Shown here: positions 8,271-16,866 of the stretch, piece after piece | How positions within the stretch are numbered: position 1 is the first letter of the stretch | Layout: every line of letters starts with the position of its first letter | Source: Thioalkalivibrio paradoxus ARh 1 | Lineage (GTDB): Bacteria > Pseudomonadota > Gammaproteobacteria > Ectothiorhodospirales > Ectothiorhodospiraceae | DNA: 64,000 nt | NCBI RefSeq assembly: GCF_000227685.2 | Contig: NZ_CP007029.1 | Coordinates: 242,047-306,046 of the forward strand | Direction of reading: 5' to 3' | Translations under genes and position numbers: made by a program | Notes under the pieces: model-generated | The model's database searches: none | What the model saw: only the letters and a program-made list of their open reading frames with translations | What the model was told of the DNA's origin: nothing

Positions 8271-9077
8271 ATGACCGCTATTGCTGCAACCGACGTTGCC
8301 GACACGTTCCGGGTCGGCGATCGAACCTTTGCTTCCCGTTTGCTGGTCGGGACTGGCAAATACCGCGATCTGGAGCAGACCCGGCTGGCCATCGAGGCCA
8401 GCGGCGCCGAGATCGTGACCGTCGCGATCCGCCGCACCAACATCGGCCAGACGCCGGGCGAGCCGAATCTGCTCGAGGTGATACCGCCGGACCGGTACAC
8501 GCTGTTGCCGAATACCGCCGGCTGCTACACGGCCGACGATGCGATCCGCACCTGCCGACTGGCCCGCGAGCTGCTGGACGGGCACAGCCTGGTCAAGCTC
8601 GAGGTGCTGGGCGATCCGAAGACGCTGTATCCGGACAGCTTCGAGACGCTGAAGGCGGCGGAGATCCTGGTCGCCGAGGGTTTCGATGTGATGGTCTATA
8701 CCACCGACGACCCGCTGTTGGCCCGGCGCCTGGAACAGGTCGGCTGCAAGGCGGTGATGCCATTGGCCGCTCCGATCGGATCGGGTCTCGGTATTCAGAA
8801 CCGCTACAACATTCGCGAAATCGTCGAGCAGGCCGGGGTTCCGGTGCTGGTCGATGCCGGCGTGGGCACTGCATCCGATGCGGCGATCGCGATGGAACTG
8901 GGCTGCGACGGCGTGTTGATGAACACTGCGATCGCGGCGGCTCGCGATCCGATCCGCATGGCGGGGGCGATGAAGCACGCGATCATCGCCGGGCGCGAGG
9001 CCTTTCTGGCTGGGCGCATGGCGCCGCGGCGCCATGCCAGTGCGTCGTCGCCGGAAACCGGCTACTTCTTCACCTGA
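8271..9077 (+). CDS. thiG: Thiazole synthase ThiG
   Basis: ThiG condenses deoxyxylulose phosphate, dehydroglycine and the ThiS thiocarboxylate into the thiamine thiazole. The 268-residue protein starts at ATG 8271 ([13 protein letters not shown]). Family landmarks are [12 protein letters not shown] near the N-terminus, [15 protein letters not shown] with the Schiff-base lysine, [13 protein letters not shown], and the phosphate-binding [12 protein letters not shown] near the C-terminus. It is the second gene of a thiSG-trmB run; trmB begins 4 bases after its stop. Confidence 0.96.
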   Translation: MTAIAATDVADTFRVGDRTFASRLLVGTGKYRDLEQTRLAIEASGAEIVTVAIRRTNIGQTPGEPNLLEVIPPDRYTLLPNTAGCYTADDAIRTCRLARELLDGHSLVKLEVLGDPKTLYPDSFETLKAAEILVAEGFDVMVYTTDDPLLARRLEQVGCKAVMPLAAPIGSGLGIQNRYNIREIVEQAGVPVLVDAGVGTASDAAIAMELGCDGVLMNTAIAAARDPIRMAGAMKHAIIAGREAFLAGRMAPRRHASASSPETGYFFT

Positions 9078-9081
9078 ATCG

Positions 9082-9789
9082 ATGAGCGAGTCGGGCGCCG
9101 GTCGGCCCGCCGCCGAGCGGCGGCGGGTGCGCAGCTTCGTGCGCCGGGAGGGCCGGCTGACCGCCGGTCAGGCCCGTGCGCTTGCGACCCTCTGGCCGCG
9201 TTTCGGGGTCGAGCCGGGCGACGATCCGCTCGATCTTGCGGCCCTGTTCGGGCGTCGCGCTCCGGTTACGCTGGAAATCGGTTTCGGCAACGGAGAGAGC
9301 CTTGCCGAGCAGGCGCAGCGAGCGCCGGAGCAGAATTTCATCGGTATCGAGGTACACCGGCCGGGAATCGGGCATCTTCTGGTCGAGATCGAGCGCCGAG
9401 GGCTGGAGAACCTCCGTATTTTCGACCGGGACGCAGTCGAAGTGCTCGAGCGCCGCATTCCCCGCGCGAGCCTGGACGCGGTTCAGGTCTTCTTCCCGGA
9501 CCCCTGGCACAAGAAGCGGCACCACAAGCGACGGCTGATCCAGCCGCCTTTCGTACACTTGCTTGCTTCTCGCCTGCGCCCCGGTGGGCTGCTGCATATC
9601 GCGACCGACTGGGACGATTACGCGGCTCACGTGCAGGCGGTGATGCGCGCTGCGGCCGACTGCTTCCGGCCGGAAGGCCCGCAGCCGCTGCCTGCGCGGC
9701 CGGAGCGGCGTCCCGAGACCCGGTTCGAGCGCCGCGGGCGGCGTCTCGGCCACCGGGTCTACGACTTTCTGTTCCGGCGCATCGGCTGA
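9082..9789 (+). CDS. trmB: tRNA (guanine-N7)-methyltransferase TrmB
   Basis: TrmB methylates G46 of tRNA using S-adenosylmethionine. The 235-residue protein starts at ATG 9082 (MSESGAGR). It shows the SAM-binding EIGFGNGESL, the acidic IGIEVHRPG strand, and the TrmB signature FFPDPWHKKRHHKRR followed by LRPGGLLHIATDW. The Arg-rich N-terminus and the tail are usual for the family. It follows thiG almost without a gap, so the two are probably co-transcribed. Confidence 0.95.
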   Translation: MSESGAGRPAAERRRVRSFVRREGRLTAGQARALATLWPRFGVEPGDDPLDLAALFGRRAPVTLEIGFGNGESLAEQAQRAPEQNFIGIEVHRPGIGHLLVEIERRGLENLRIFDRDAVEVLERRIPRASLDAVQVFFPDPWHKKRHHKRRLIQPPFVHLLASRLRPGGLLHIATDWDDYAAHVQAVMRAAADCFRPEGPQPLPARPERRPETRFERRGRRLGHRVYDFLFRRIG

Positions 9790-9822
9790 TGCCGGCGCAG
9801 CGGGACGGAACTGCGCAAGGTC

Positions 9823-10677
9823 TCAGGTCGAGGCCTTGACCACCAGCACCGGGGAGCGGGCATTGCCGATCACGCGTTCGGAAACGCTGCCCATCAGGAG
9901 CCGGGAGAGCCCCGTGCGGCCATGACTTCCCACCACGATCAGATCCGCCTGGCATTGCGCCGCTGCGGCGGTGATCACCTCGTCGGGCCGGCGCCCCTGC
10001 TCGTGCCGGGCGTCGATGCGGATGCCCTCGGTCTCGGCCGCTTTGCGCACCCGGTCCAGCGCGGCATCCGCCTCGGCACGCTGTTCCTGCGTGCCATCGG
10101 GCGGCGTTACCGTGATCACCGTCAGCGGCAGGCTGCAGCGCCTGGACAGACGCACCGCCGAGTAGGCGGCGGCATCGCCGAGTCGGGAACCGTCGGTGGC
10201 GACCAGAATGGCCTGCTCGGGCATCTGCGTGCCGCGCGGCACGACCAGCACGCTGCACGAGGCCAGGCCGATGACCTTGGCGGTCGAGTCGCCGACCATC
10301 AGCCGGGCGAGGTCGCTGCGCGCGCGCCGGCCGATTACGATCACGTCGGCATGCTTCTCGTCGGCGACCCGCACCACTTCGTGGTAGGGATCGGCGCCGT
10401 GCCGAAGAATCGTCTCGGTGTGTACGCCCTCGGCCCGCGCCTTGCTGGCGAGCGCGTCGATCTGTTTCTGGGCCTCGCTCTCCGCCTGCTGTACGCGATC
10501 CGGCACCAGTGCCTCGTATTCCGGGTTCGTCAGCACGACCCGGGTCACCAGGAGTTGGGCGTCGCAGTGCTTGGCCATGTCCACCGCGGCCGTTTCGGCG
10601 GCGGCACTGTATTCGGATCCATCGGTGGCCACCACGATTGTCTCAAAGCGGCCGACGGGGGAGAGTTCCTGCATCAT
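9823..10677 (-). CDS. Tandem-domain universal stress protein (UspA family)
   Basis: A 284-residue protein with two Usp domains. The first opens TIVVATDGSEYS and has the ATP-binding GRRARSDLARLMVGDS; the second opens AILVATDGSRLG and has GSHGRTGLSRLLMGSVSERV. The start is the first ATG of the ATGATG at 10677, because AGGAGT lies 6 bases upstream; a longer frame to 10821 has no ribosome site. It is transcribed alone, convergent with trmB and divergent from the SLC13 transporter. Nucleotide binding is predicted from the Gly-rich motifs; the stress it answers to is unknown. Confidence 0.9.
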   Translation of the reverse strand: MMQELSPVGRFETIVVATDGSEYSAAAETAAVDMAKHCDAQLLVTRVVLTNPEYEALVPDRVQQAESEAQKQIDALASKARAEGVHTETILRHGADPYHEVVRVADEKHADVIVIGRRARSDLARLMVGDSTAKVIGLASCSVLVVPRGTQMPEQAILVATDGSRLGDAAAYSAVRLSRRCSLPLTVITVTPPDGTQEQRAEADAALDRVRKAAETEGIRIDARHEQGRRPDEVITAAAAQCQADLIVVGSHGRTGLSRLLMGSVSERVIGNARSPVLVVKAST

Positions 10678-10913
10678 CACGCAACTCCTGACACTCCACG
10701 GGATGCCACGAGAATACCTGAGCCCCGCCGGATCGGCACCGGTAGCGGGGTCGCGAGGGCGCATGGCGTCCGCCGCTCGCGGCCGTTCGGCCTGGGCTGT
10801 CTTTGCTTCACGCGCGCGCAAATGAAATAATTGTCTGTTTCCGCTGCCGCAGTGGGCGCGTTGCCCGAGGCCACCGGGCGCGGTCGCGGGCCTCCCGAAC
10901 GCCAGGAAACATC

Positions 10914-12752
10914 ATGGAGAATCTTACCCTGACCACGGACATGATCGTGGTGCTTGCGCTGCTTGCGTTCACGATCTTCCTGTTCGTGTCCGAGGTGGTG
11001 CGGGTGGACGTGGCCGCGGTGTCGGTGATGGTTTTGCTGGGCCTGCTGAGTCTGGTGCCCGGGCTCGGCGGCTTGACCGACGCCGATCAGCTGTTCGCCG
11101 GGTTCGCGTCCAACGCGGTGATCTCGATCATCGCGGTGATGATCATCGGTGCCGGCCTGGACAAGACCGGGGTGATGCACCGGGTCGCGGCGTTCATCAT
11201 GCGCGTGGGCGGCACGACCGAGCGCCGGATCATTCCGACCGTATCCGGCACCGTGGGCGTGATCTCGAGTTTCATGCAGAACGTCGGTGCAGCCGCCCTG
11301 TTCATGCCGGTGATGAGCCGGATTTCCAACCGCCTGGGGATCCCGCTGTCGCGTTTGCTGATGCCGATGGGGTTCGCCGCGATCGTCGGCGGCACGATCA
11401 CCCTGGTCGGGTCCAGCCCGCTGATTCTGCTGAACGATCTGCTGCCGGATGGCATGGAGCCCTTCCAGTTGTTCGACGTGACGCCGATCGGGCTGGCGCT
11501 GCTGGCGTCGGCGATCGTGTACTTCGTGCTGTTCGGGCGCTTCGTGTTGCCGTCGGCGGATACCAAGGGCGGCAGCGGCGAGAGTACGGCCGAGTATTTT
11601 CAGCGGGTCTATGGGCTGAACTACCAGATTCGCGAGGCCAACGTGGCCAGCGGCTGCGAGCTGATCGGGTGGACCGTCGCCGAGATCGAGCAGCGGTTCG
11701 GTATCGTGATCGTCGGCAGTCACGTGAAGGGCGACCTGCGCATCGGTCCGTGGAGCGGGTACGAACTCGAGGCGGGGCAGGACCTGGCGGTGCTCGGATC
11801 TCCGGAAGCGCTCGGCCGATTCCTCGATGCGAACGGAATCCGCCCGCGGCGCGAGATGAAGGTGTTTGCGGATGCGATGGCCCCGGGCAAGTCCGGGGTC
11901 GCCGAGGTGGTCATCGCCCCGGGTTCCAGTCTGGTCGGCAAGACCGTGACCGATGTCGCGATGCGCCGCACCTACGGGCTCTCGGTGCTGCGCCTGCAGC
12001 GTGGCGAAGAGCCGATCCGGGAAGGCCTGCGCGACGTGCCGCTGCGCGCCACCGACACCCTGGTGGTGCACTGCGACTGGGAGTCGCTGGCGCGCCTGGA
12101 GGGCAACCGCGACTTCGTGATCGTGACCAGCGACTACCCCCGGGAGCGGTTGCGCCCGAGCAAGGTGCCGTATGCGCTGTTCTTTCTCGCGGTCGCGCTG
12201 GGCATGATTCTGTTCACCGATCTGCCGCTGTCGGTGGCGCTGCTGACCGGCGCGCTGGGCATGATCCTGACCGGCGTGATCGACATGGACGATGCGTATC
12301 GCGCAGTGAGCTGGAAGACGGTGTTCCTGCTGGCCAGCCTGATCCCGCTGGGTGCGGCGGTCGAAAACACCGGTACCGCAGCGTGGATCGCGCAGCACAC
12401 GCTGGATCTGCTCGGGCAGGTCTCGCCCTGGGTGCTGCAGGCGACGATCTTCGCGCTGGCGACGTTCTTCACGCTGGTGATGTCGAATGTCGGGGCGACG
12501 GTGCTGCTGGTGCCGCTGTCGATCAATTTCGCGATGGCCGCCCAGGCTGCGGGCATGGATGCCGATCCGCGCGTGTTCGCGCTGACCGTGGCGATCGCGA
12601 CCTCCAACTCGTTCCTGATTCCGACGCACCAGGTAAACGCGCTGATCATGGGCCCGGGCGGTTACCGTGTGAAGGACTACCTCCGGGCCGGCAGCATCAT
12701 GACCGTGCTGTTCATGGTCGTGGCGCTGGTGATGCTCAACATCGTTTTCTAG
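10914..12752 (+). CDS. SLC13/DASS-type anion permease with TrkA-C domains
   Basis: A 612-residue inner-membrane protein starting at ATG 10914 behind AGGAAAC. An N-terminal half of about six hydrophobic segments contains SSFMQNVGAAALFMPV and GGTITLVGSSPLILLND, the two SLC13-like motifs. A soluble middle part (about 220-410) holds two TrkA-C (RCK_C)-like domains (ELIGWTVAEIEQRFGI and SLVGKTVTDVAMRRTYGL). A second membrane half ends ATSNSFLIPTHQVNALIMGPG. Families of this build move sulfate, dicarboxylates or other anions with Na+; the substrate here is not visible. The phosphoribulokinase gene begins 35 bases downstream, which suggests one transcript. In a sulfate-producing cell a sulfate role is possible but unproven. 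Confidence 0.88.
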   Translation: MENLTLTTDMIVVLALLAFTIFLFVSEVVRVDVAAVSVMVLLGLLSLVPGLGGLTDADQLFAGFASNAVISIIAVMIIGAGLDKTGVMHRVAAFIMRVGGTTERRIIPTVSGTVGVISSFMQNVGAAALFMPVMSRISNRLGIPLSRLLMPMGFAAIVGGTITLVGSSPLILLNDLLPDGMEPFQLFDVTPIGLALLASAIVYFVLFGRFVLPSADTKGGSGESTAEYFQRVYGLNYQIREANVASGCELIGWTVAEIEQRFGIVIVGSHVKGDLRIGPWSGYELEAGQDLAVLGSPEALGRFLDANGIRPRREMKVFADAMAPGKSGVAEVVIAPGSSLVGKTVTDVAMRRTYGLSVLRLQRGEEPIREGLRDVPLRATDTLVVHCDWESLARLEGNRDFVIVTSDYPRERLRPSKVPYALFFLAVALGMILFTDLPLSVALLTGALGMILTGVIDMDDAYRAVSWKTVFLLASLIPLGAAVENTGTAAWIAQHTLDLLGQVSPWVLQATIFALATFFTLVMSNVGATVLLVPLSINFAMAAQAAGMDADPRVFALTVAIATSNSFLIPTHQVNALIMGPGGYRVKDYLRAGSIMTVLFMVVALVMLNIVF

Positions 12753-12787
12753 GTATTCTTTGCAACCACTCTATCGAGGAGAGACTC

Positions 12788-13678
12788 ATGTCCCAGAAGC
12801 ATCCCGTCATCGCCGTCACCGGATCCTCGGGCGCCGGCACCTCCACCGTGAAGCGTTCCTTTGAAAAGATTTTCGAGCGCGAGCACATCCGGCCGGTCGT
12901 GATCGAGGGCGACAGCTTCCACCGGTACGACCGCCAGGAGATGAAGGCCGCGATGCAGGCCGCGGAGGCCGACGGCAACCGCCACTTCTCGCATTTCGGT
13001 CCGGAGGCGAACCTGTTCGCCCGTATCGAGGAACTGTTCCGCACCTACGGCGAGACCGGCCAGGGGCAGAAGCGCTACTACCTGCACTCCGACGACGAGG
13101 CGGCCCATCACAATCAGCGCCTCGGCACCGATCTGGGTCCCGGCCAGTTCACCCCGTGGGAGGAGATCGAGCCGGGCACCGACCTGATGTTCTACGAGGG
13201 ACTGCACGGGCTGGCGGCTGACGGCGAGGTGGATATTTCCCGCCACGTCGATCTCGGGATCGGCGTGGTGCCGATCGTGAACCTGGAATGGATCCAGAAG
13301 ATCTTCCGCGACAACGCCGAGCGCGGCTACAGCGCGGAGGCGATCGTCGACACGATCCTGCGCCGGATGCCCGACTACGTGAACTACATCACCCCGCAGT
13401 TCTCGCGCACCGACATCAATTTCCAGCGCGTGCCGACGGTGGATACCTCGAACCCGTTCATTGCCCGCGACATTCCCACGCCGGACGAAAGCCTGGTGGT
13501 GATCCGGTTCCGGGATCCGAAGAAATTCGGAACCGATTTCCCCTACCTGCTGAACATGGTGCACGACTCGTTCATGTCGCGCCCGAACACGCTGGTCGTG
13601 CCCGGCGGCAAGATGGGCCTGGCGATGGAAATCATCCTGGCCCCGATCATCCACGACATCCTAGATCGCCGCGGCTGA
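12788..13678 (+). CDS. prkB: Phosphoribulokinase (class I, proteobacterial)
   Basis: This enzyme makes ribulose 1,5-bisphosphate from ribulose 5-phosphate and ATP, the committed Calvin-cycle step. The 296-residue protein starts at ATG 12788 behind GAGGAGAG. The P-loop is GSSGAGTST, the variant usual in class I PRK; IEGDSFHRYDR, the PNLFARIEELF-like ANLFARIEELF stretch, FYEGLHG and the C-terminal GGKMGLAMEIILAPI are all family marks. The length matches octameric bacterial PRK. It ends at a strong terminator. It is direct evidence for autotrophy; RuBisCO is not in the window. Confidence 0.96.
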   Translation: MSQKHPVIAVTGSSGAGTSTVKRSFEKIFEREHIRPVVIEGDSFHRYDRQEMKAAMQAAEADGNRHFSHFGPEANLFARIEELFRTYGETGQGQKRYYLHSDDEAAHHNQRLGTDLGPGQFTPWEEIEPGTDLMFYEGLHGLAADGEVDISRHVDLGIGVVPIVNLEWIQKIFRDNAERGYSAEAIVDTILRRMPDYVNYITPQFSRTDINFQRVPTVDTSNPFIARDIPTPDESLVVIRFRDPKKFGTDFPYLLNMVHDSFMSRPNTLVVPGGKMGLAMEIILAPIIHDILDRRG

Positions 13679-13686
13679 TCGCACCG

Positions 13687-13713
13687 AAGCCCCGCCGATG
13701 CGGGGCTTTTTTT
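13687..13713 (+). terminator. Rho-independent terminator after prkB
   Basis: A GC-rich stem AAGCCCCGC / GCGGGGCTT with a CGAT loop is followed by a run of T. It begins 8 bases after the prkB stop. Confidence 0.95.
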
Positions 13714-13769
13714 CGGCGGCGCGTACGCTCGTCTAGGATCCAGGGCCAGCCGTCACCGGAGGTTCCCCT

Positions 13770-13913
13770 TTGTTCCGATGGTTTCATGACCGGTCGGTCC
13801 GGATGCTTGAGCGGGCGCGTGCGCGTGTCGCCGGGCCCGCGTTGATCGTGCATCCTGGTGTCGCCGTGCACGACAACGAGGCGCTGGCCCTGCTGGAGCA
13901 CCCGACCGGATGA
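13770..13913 (+). CDS. Small ORF translationally coupled to the FIST gene
   Basis: A 47-residue frame begins at TTG 13770 with GGAGG 7 bases upstream, a strong ribosome site. Its TGA stop overlaps the ATG of the next gene (ATGA), the usual sign of coupled translation. The product begins MFRWFHDRSVRMLERARARV, an amphipathic Arg-rich helix, followed by a short hydrophobic part (GPALIVHPGVAVHD). I do not recognise it. It may be a genuine small protein or a leader whose translation opens the FIST start site. Confidence 0.5.
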   Translation: MFRWFHDRSVRMLERARARVAGPALIVHPGVAVHDNEALALLEHPTG

Positions 13914-15040
13914 TCGAAGCTTCCCCCTTTCGGGTCGCTGCGGCGACCGCGAGCGAACCCGCCGAGTTGGCCCGAACCCTGACCGACGCGCTGGCGTTGC
14001 CGGCGCCCGGTGCCCGAGCCCGAATCGGGCTGCTCTATCTGTCGGACTCGATGGCGCGCCACGGGGTCGAGCTGCTGGCGGCGCTGCGCGATGCGACCGC
14101 TGTGCAGTCCTGGGTCGGTGCCGCGGGGGTCGCGCTGATCGCTAACCGGCGCGAATACTACGAGAGCCCCACGGCAGTGGCGATGGTAGCGGAGCTGCCG
14201 CCGGACGGCGTGCGCGTGATCGGCTCTGGCGTGCAATCCTTGGAGGCTCTGCGCGAGTGTTTGCAAGGGTTTCTGGAACCGGACGAACCCGGCCGCTTGA
14301 TCCTGCATGCCGACCCGGGGTTTGCAGGCCTCGAGGAACTGCTCGCCCGAATCGACCGGGAGACCGACTGGTTCTGCACGGGCGGCGTGGGGTCAGGGCA
14401 GGGCGACGTGGTGCAGTTTGCCGGCGAGGTCGTCAGCGGCGGGATATCCGGGCTGGCGCTGCGCGAATCGGTTCCGCTGGTGGCTCGACACACTCAGGGC
14501 TGTACCCCGCTGCCAGGGCGGCACCGGCTGAGCGAGTGCTGGCGCAATATCATCGTGAAACTCGATGATCGCCCGGCACTTCCCGTGTTCCGCGAAGTGA
14601 TCGGAGACGTGTTGTCGCGGGATTTGCGGCGGGCGCTGGGCTACATCCACATCGGCCTGCCGATCAGCGGTTCGGATACCGGCGACTACCGGGTGCGCAA
14701 CATCATCGGCATCGATCTCGACCGCGATCTGCTCGCGGTCGGCGAGATGCTCAGCCAGGGCGAGGATATCCTGTTCGTGCGCCGTGACGGGCTTGCGGCC
14801 CGCGAGGATCTCGAGCGGATGCTGGCGGAGATACGCGCGCAGGCCGGCGGTGGAATCCGCGGCGGCCTCTACGTGAGCTGCCTTGGCCGCGGCCGTTACC
14901 AGTTCGGCGACGAGGGCGCGGAACTGGCGATCGTTCAGGACGCGCTGGGCGACGTGCCGCTGGTCGGTTTCTTTGCCAACGGCGAAATATTCGCCAATCG
15001 CCTGTACGGCTACACCGGGGTGTTGACCCTGTTCACCTGA
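13910..15040 (+). CDS. FIST N- and C-domain protein (predicted small-ligand sensor)
   Basis: The 376-residue protein has the layout of FIST proteins: an N-terminal domain (about 20-190, with IGLLYLSDSMARHG and WFCTGGVGSGQGD) and a C-terminal domain (about 215-365, with GYIHIGLPISGSDTGDYRVRNIIGID and the closing DVPLVGFFANGEIF and GYTGVLTLF). FIST domains are thought to bind small molecules such as amino acids in signal transduction, but no kinase or cyclase is attached here. The start ATG 13910 overlaps the stop of a small upstream ORF. An aldo/keto reductase follows after 22 bases. The ligand and partner are unknown. Confidence 0.85.
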   Translation: MIEASPFRVAAATASEPAELARTLTDALALPAPGARARIGLLYLSDSMARHGVELLAALRDATAVQSWVGAAGVALIANRREYYESPTAVAMVAELPPDGVRVIGSGVQSLEALRECLQGFLEPDEPGRLILHADPGFAGLEELLARIDRETDWFCTGGVGSGQGDVVQFAGEVVSGGISGLALRESVPLVARHTQGCTPLPGRHRLSECWRNIIVKLDDRPALPVFREVIGDVLSRDLRRALGYIHIGLPISGSDTGDYRVRNIIGIDLDRDLLAVGEMLSQGEDILFVRRDGLAAREDLERMLAEIRAQAGGGIRGGLYVSCLGRGRYQFGDEGAELAIVQDALGDVPLVGFFANGEIFANRLYGYTGVLTLFT

Positions 15041-15062
15041 ACCTGCTGTCGAGGGATCCGCA

Positions 15063-16097
15063 ATGCAATATCGCATGCTCGGACATACCGGAATCGAAGT
15101 CAGTCTGATCGGGCTGGGCACGATGACCTGGGGCGAACAGAACACCGAGTCCGAGGCCTTCGAGCAACTCGACTATGCGCTGGAGCAGGGGGTGACCCTG
15201 ATCGATACGGCCGAGATGTACCCGGTGCCGCCGCGCGCCGAGACCCAGGGCCGCACCGAGGCGTACATCGGTCGCTGGCTGCAGGCCCGCGGCTGCCGTG
15301 ACCGGGTGGTGCTGGCGACCAAGGTCGCCGGGCCTGCGGACACCCCCTGGCTGCGCGGTGGCCCGCAATTGGTGCGCGAGCAGATCGAGCGCGCGCTGAC
15401 CGACAGCCTGGAACGCCTGCAGACCGACTACGTGGATCTCTACCAGGTGCACTGGCCCGCGCGCAGCACCAATTTCTTCGGCCAACTGGGATATCGGCAC
15501 CGGCCCGAAGAAGCCGTAACCGGAATCGCCGAGACGGCGGCCGCTCTGGACGATCTGGTCCGGCGCGGCCTCGTGCGGGCGATCGGTATCTCCAACGAGA
15601 CGCCCTGGGGACTGATGGAATGGCTGCGCGCGTCCGAGCGGGGCATCGCGCCCCGGGTGGCCAGTATCCAGAACCCCTACAACCTATTGAATCGAAGCTT
15701 CGAGGTCGGGCTGGCCGAGATGGCGCTCCGGGAACGGGTCGGTCTGCTTGCCTACTCGCCGCTGGCTTTCGGCACGCTGACCGGCAAATACCTCGGTTCG
15801 ACGCGGCCGGCGAACGCGCGTCTGACCCGGTTCGAACGTTTCTCGCGTTACAGCAATCCGCAGGGCATTGCCGCCACCGAGGAGTACGCGGCGCTGGCGC
15901 GTGCGCATGGGCTGACGCCCGCACAAATGGCGCTGGCCTTCGTCAACCGCCAGCCCTTCGTGACCAGCACCCTGGTCGGGGCCACGAGCCTGACACAGTT
16001 GGCCGAAAACATTGCGAGCGTCGACGTGAACCTGGACGATGCAGCGCTTGCGGGAATCGACGAGATCCATCGCCGGTTCACCTATCCCTGCCCCTGA
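15063..16097 (+). CDS. Aldo/keto reductase (Tas-like)
   Basis: A 344-residue NADPH-dependent oxidoreductase. It shows the family opening YRMLGHTGIEVSLIGLGTMTWGEQ, the catalytic tetrad region with LIDTAEMYPVPPRAETQG (Asp and Tyr) and LATKV (Lys), and DLYQVHWPARS (His). The NADP site is represented by the C-terminal TSTLVGATSLTQLAENI. The MYPVPPRAET stretch and the length are typical of the Tas subgroup. The substrate is unknown. It is preceded by a GAGGGA ribosome site and lies 22 bases after the FIST gene. Confidence 0.92.
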   Translation: MQYRMLGHTGIEVSLIGLGTMTWGEQNTESEAFEQLDYALEQGVTLIDTAEMYPVPPRAETQGRTEAYIGRWLQARGCRDRVVLATKVAGPADTPWLRGGPQLVREQIERALTDSLERLQTDYVDLYQVHWPARSTNFFGQLGYRHRPEEAVTGIAETAAALDDLVRRGLVRAIGISNETPWGLMEWLRASERGIAPRVASIQNPYNLLNRSFEVGLAEMALRERVGLLAYSPLAFGTLTGKYLGSTRPANARLTRFERFSRYSNPQGIAATEEYAALARAHGLTPAQMALAFVNRQPFVTSTLVGATSLTQLAENIASVDVNLDDAALAGIDEIHRRFTYPCP

Positions 16098-16213
16098 CGA
16101 TCACCCCGGTACGTGTTCCCGAATTGCTGGACGGGCGGGGCGTCAGAGTCGATCGCGCTGGCATAAGCGGCGCCGGGTGGCCGTGCCTTCCTCTCTCGTT
16201 GCTTGCCGATTCC

Positions 16214-16229
16214 ATTAGTCGCGGCTAAT
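16214..16229. promoter_or_regulatory. Near-perfect palindrome upstream of the haem lipoprotein
   Basis: ATTAGTCGCGGCTAAT is an inverted repeat broken only by one T/G pair, located 64 bases before the next start codon in an AT-richer patch. It looks like an operator half-site pair; no regulator can be assigned. Confidence 0.35.
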
Positions 16230-16292
16230 ATTTTGCGTCCGACAGCGGCATGGGGCCGTCGTCGGATCCCCGTATCGGAGAGAGGCAATTCC

Positions 16293-16700
16293 ATGGCAAG
16301 CAACACACGGAACTCGATGCGCAGTGCGATGCGCCTCGGCTTGGCGGCCGCCGGCCTGACGCTGGCGGGCGCGACGATGGTCGGCTGCAGCGACCCGGTG
16401 GTCAGCTACAGTGCGCAGGTGCAGCCGATTCTCGACAAGCGCTGCATGGAATGTCACACCCCGGGGGAGCGCGGCTACGAGGAAAGCGGTCTTGAGTTGG
16501 GGAGCTACGAGAGCCTGATGCAGGGGACGCGCTACGGACCGGTGGTCAAGCCGGGCGAACCGCTGATCAGTGTTCTCAACCAGCTGGTCGAGGGCCGTGC
16601 CGATCCGTCGATTTCGATGCCGCACCAGCGCAACCCGCTGCCCGCATCGGAGATCGCGGTATTGCGCAACTGGGTCGAGCAGGGAGCGAAAGACAACTGA
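16293..16700 (+). CDS. c-type cytochrome lipoprotein
   Basis: The 135-residue protein has a signal peptide with an n-region rich in Arg, a hydrophobic stretch (GLAAAGLTLAGATMV) and a lipobox ending at Cys32 (MVGC), predicting a lipid-anchored periplasmic protein. One haem c site, CMECH, lies at residues 51-55; the following GLELGSYESLMQGT and the closing IAVLRNWVEQGA match the planctomycete-type cytochrome c1 domain layout. The start ATG 16293 sits behind GGAGAGAGG. A second CxxCH protein with membrane segments is encoded 166 bases downstream, so the two may form an electron-transfer pair; the donor and acceptor are unknown. Confidence 0.85.
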   Translation: MASNTRNSMRSAMRLGLAAAGLTLAGATMVGCSDPVVSYSAQVQPILDKRCMECHTPGERGYEESGLELGSYESLMQGTRYGPVVKPGEPLISVLNQLVEGRADPSISMPHQRNPLPASEIAVLRNWVEQGAKDN

Positions 16701-16828
16701 TCCTGCGGGCCGGGGCGGCGCTTGGTCCGACCGTGGGTTGGGATGTTCACGAAAGATACCGTATGAATTGAGGGAAATCGCGTCCGTTCAGCTGAAAATT
16801 TGCGTCTCCGAATATAGCGGAGTGCTTA

Positions 16829-16834
16829 TACAAT
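16829..16834 (+). promoter_or_regulatory. Possible -10 element
   Basis: TACAAT lies in an AT-rich patch, 33 bases before the start codon of the membrane cytochrome. A small inverted repeat (CTCCG / CGGAG, 16805-16821) precedes it. No convincing -35 is seen. Confidence 0.35.
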
Positions 16835-16866
16835 AGCCCCGTTACTCATACGGAAAAGGACGCTTC

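Noticed and set aside
10677..12629. Long open frame of 650 codons on the minus strand opposite the SLC13 gene
   Set aside because: It is His/Arg/Gln-rich, unlike a real protein, and mirrors a well-supported transporter on the plus strand. High-GC DNA makes such shadow frames.
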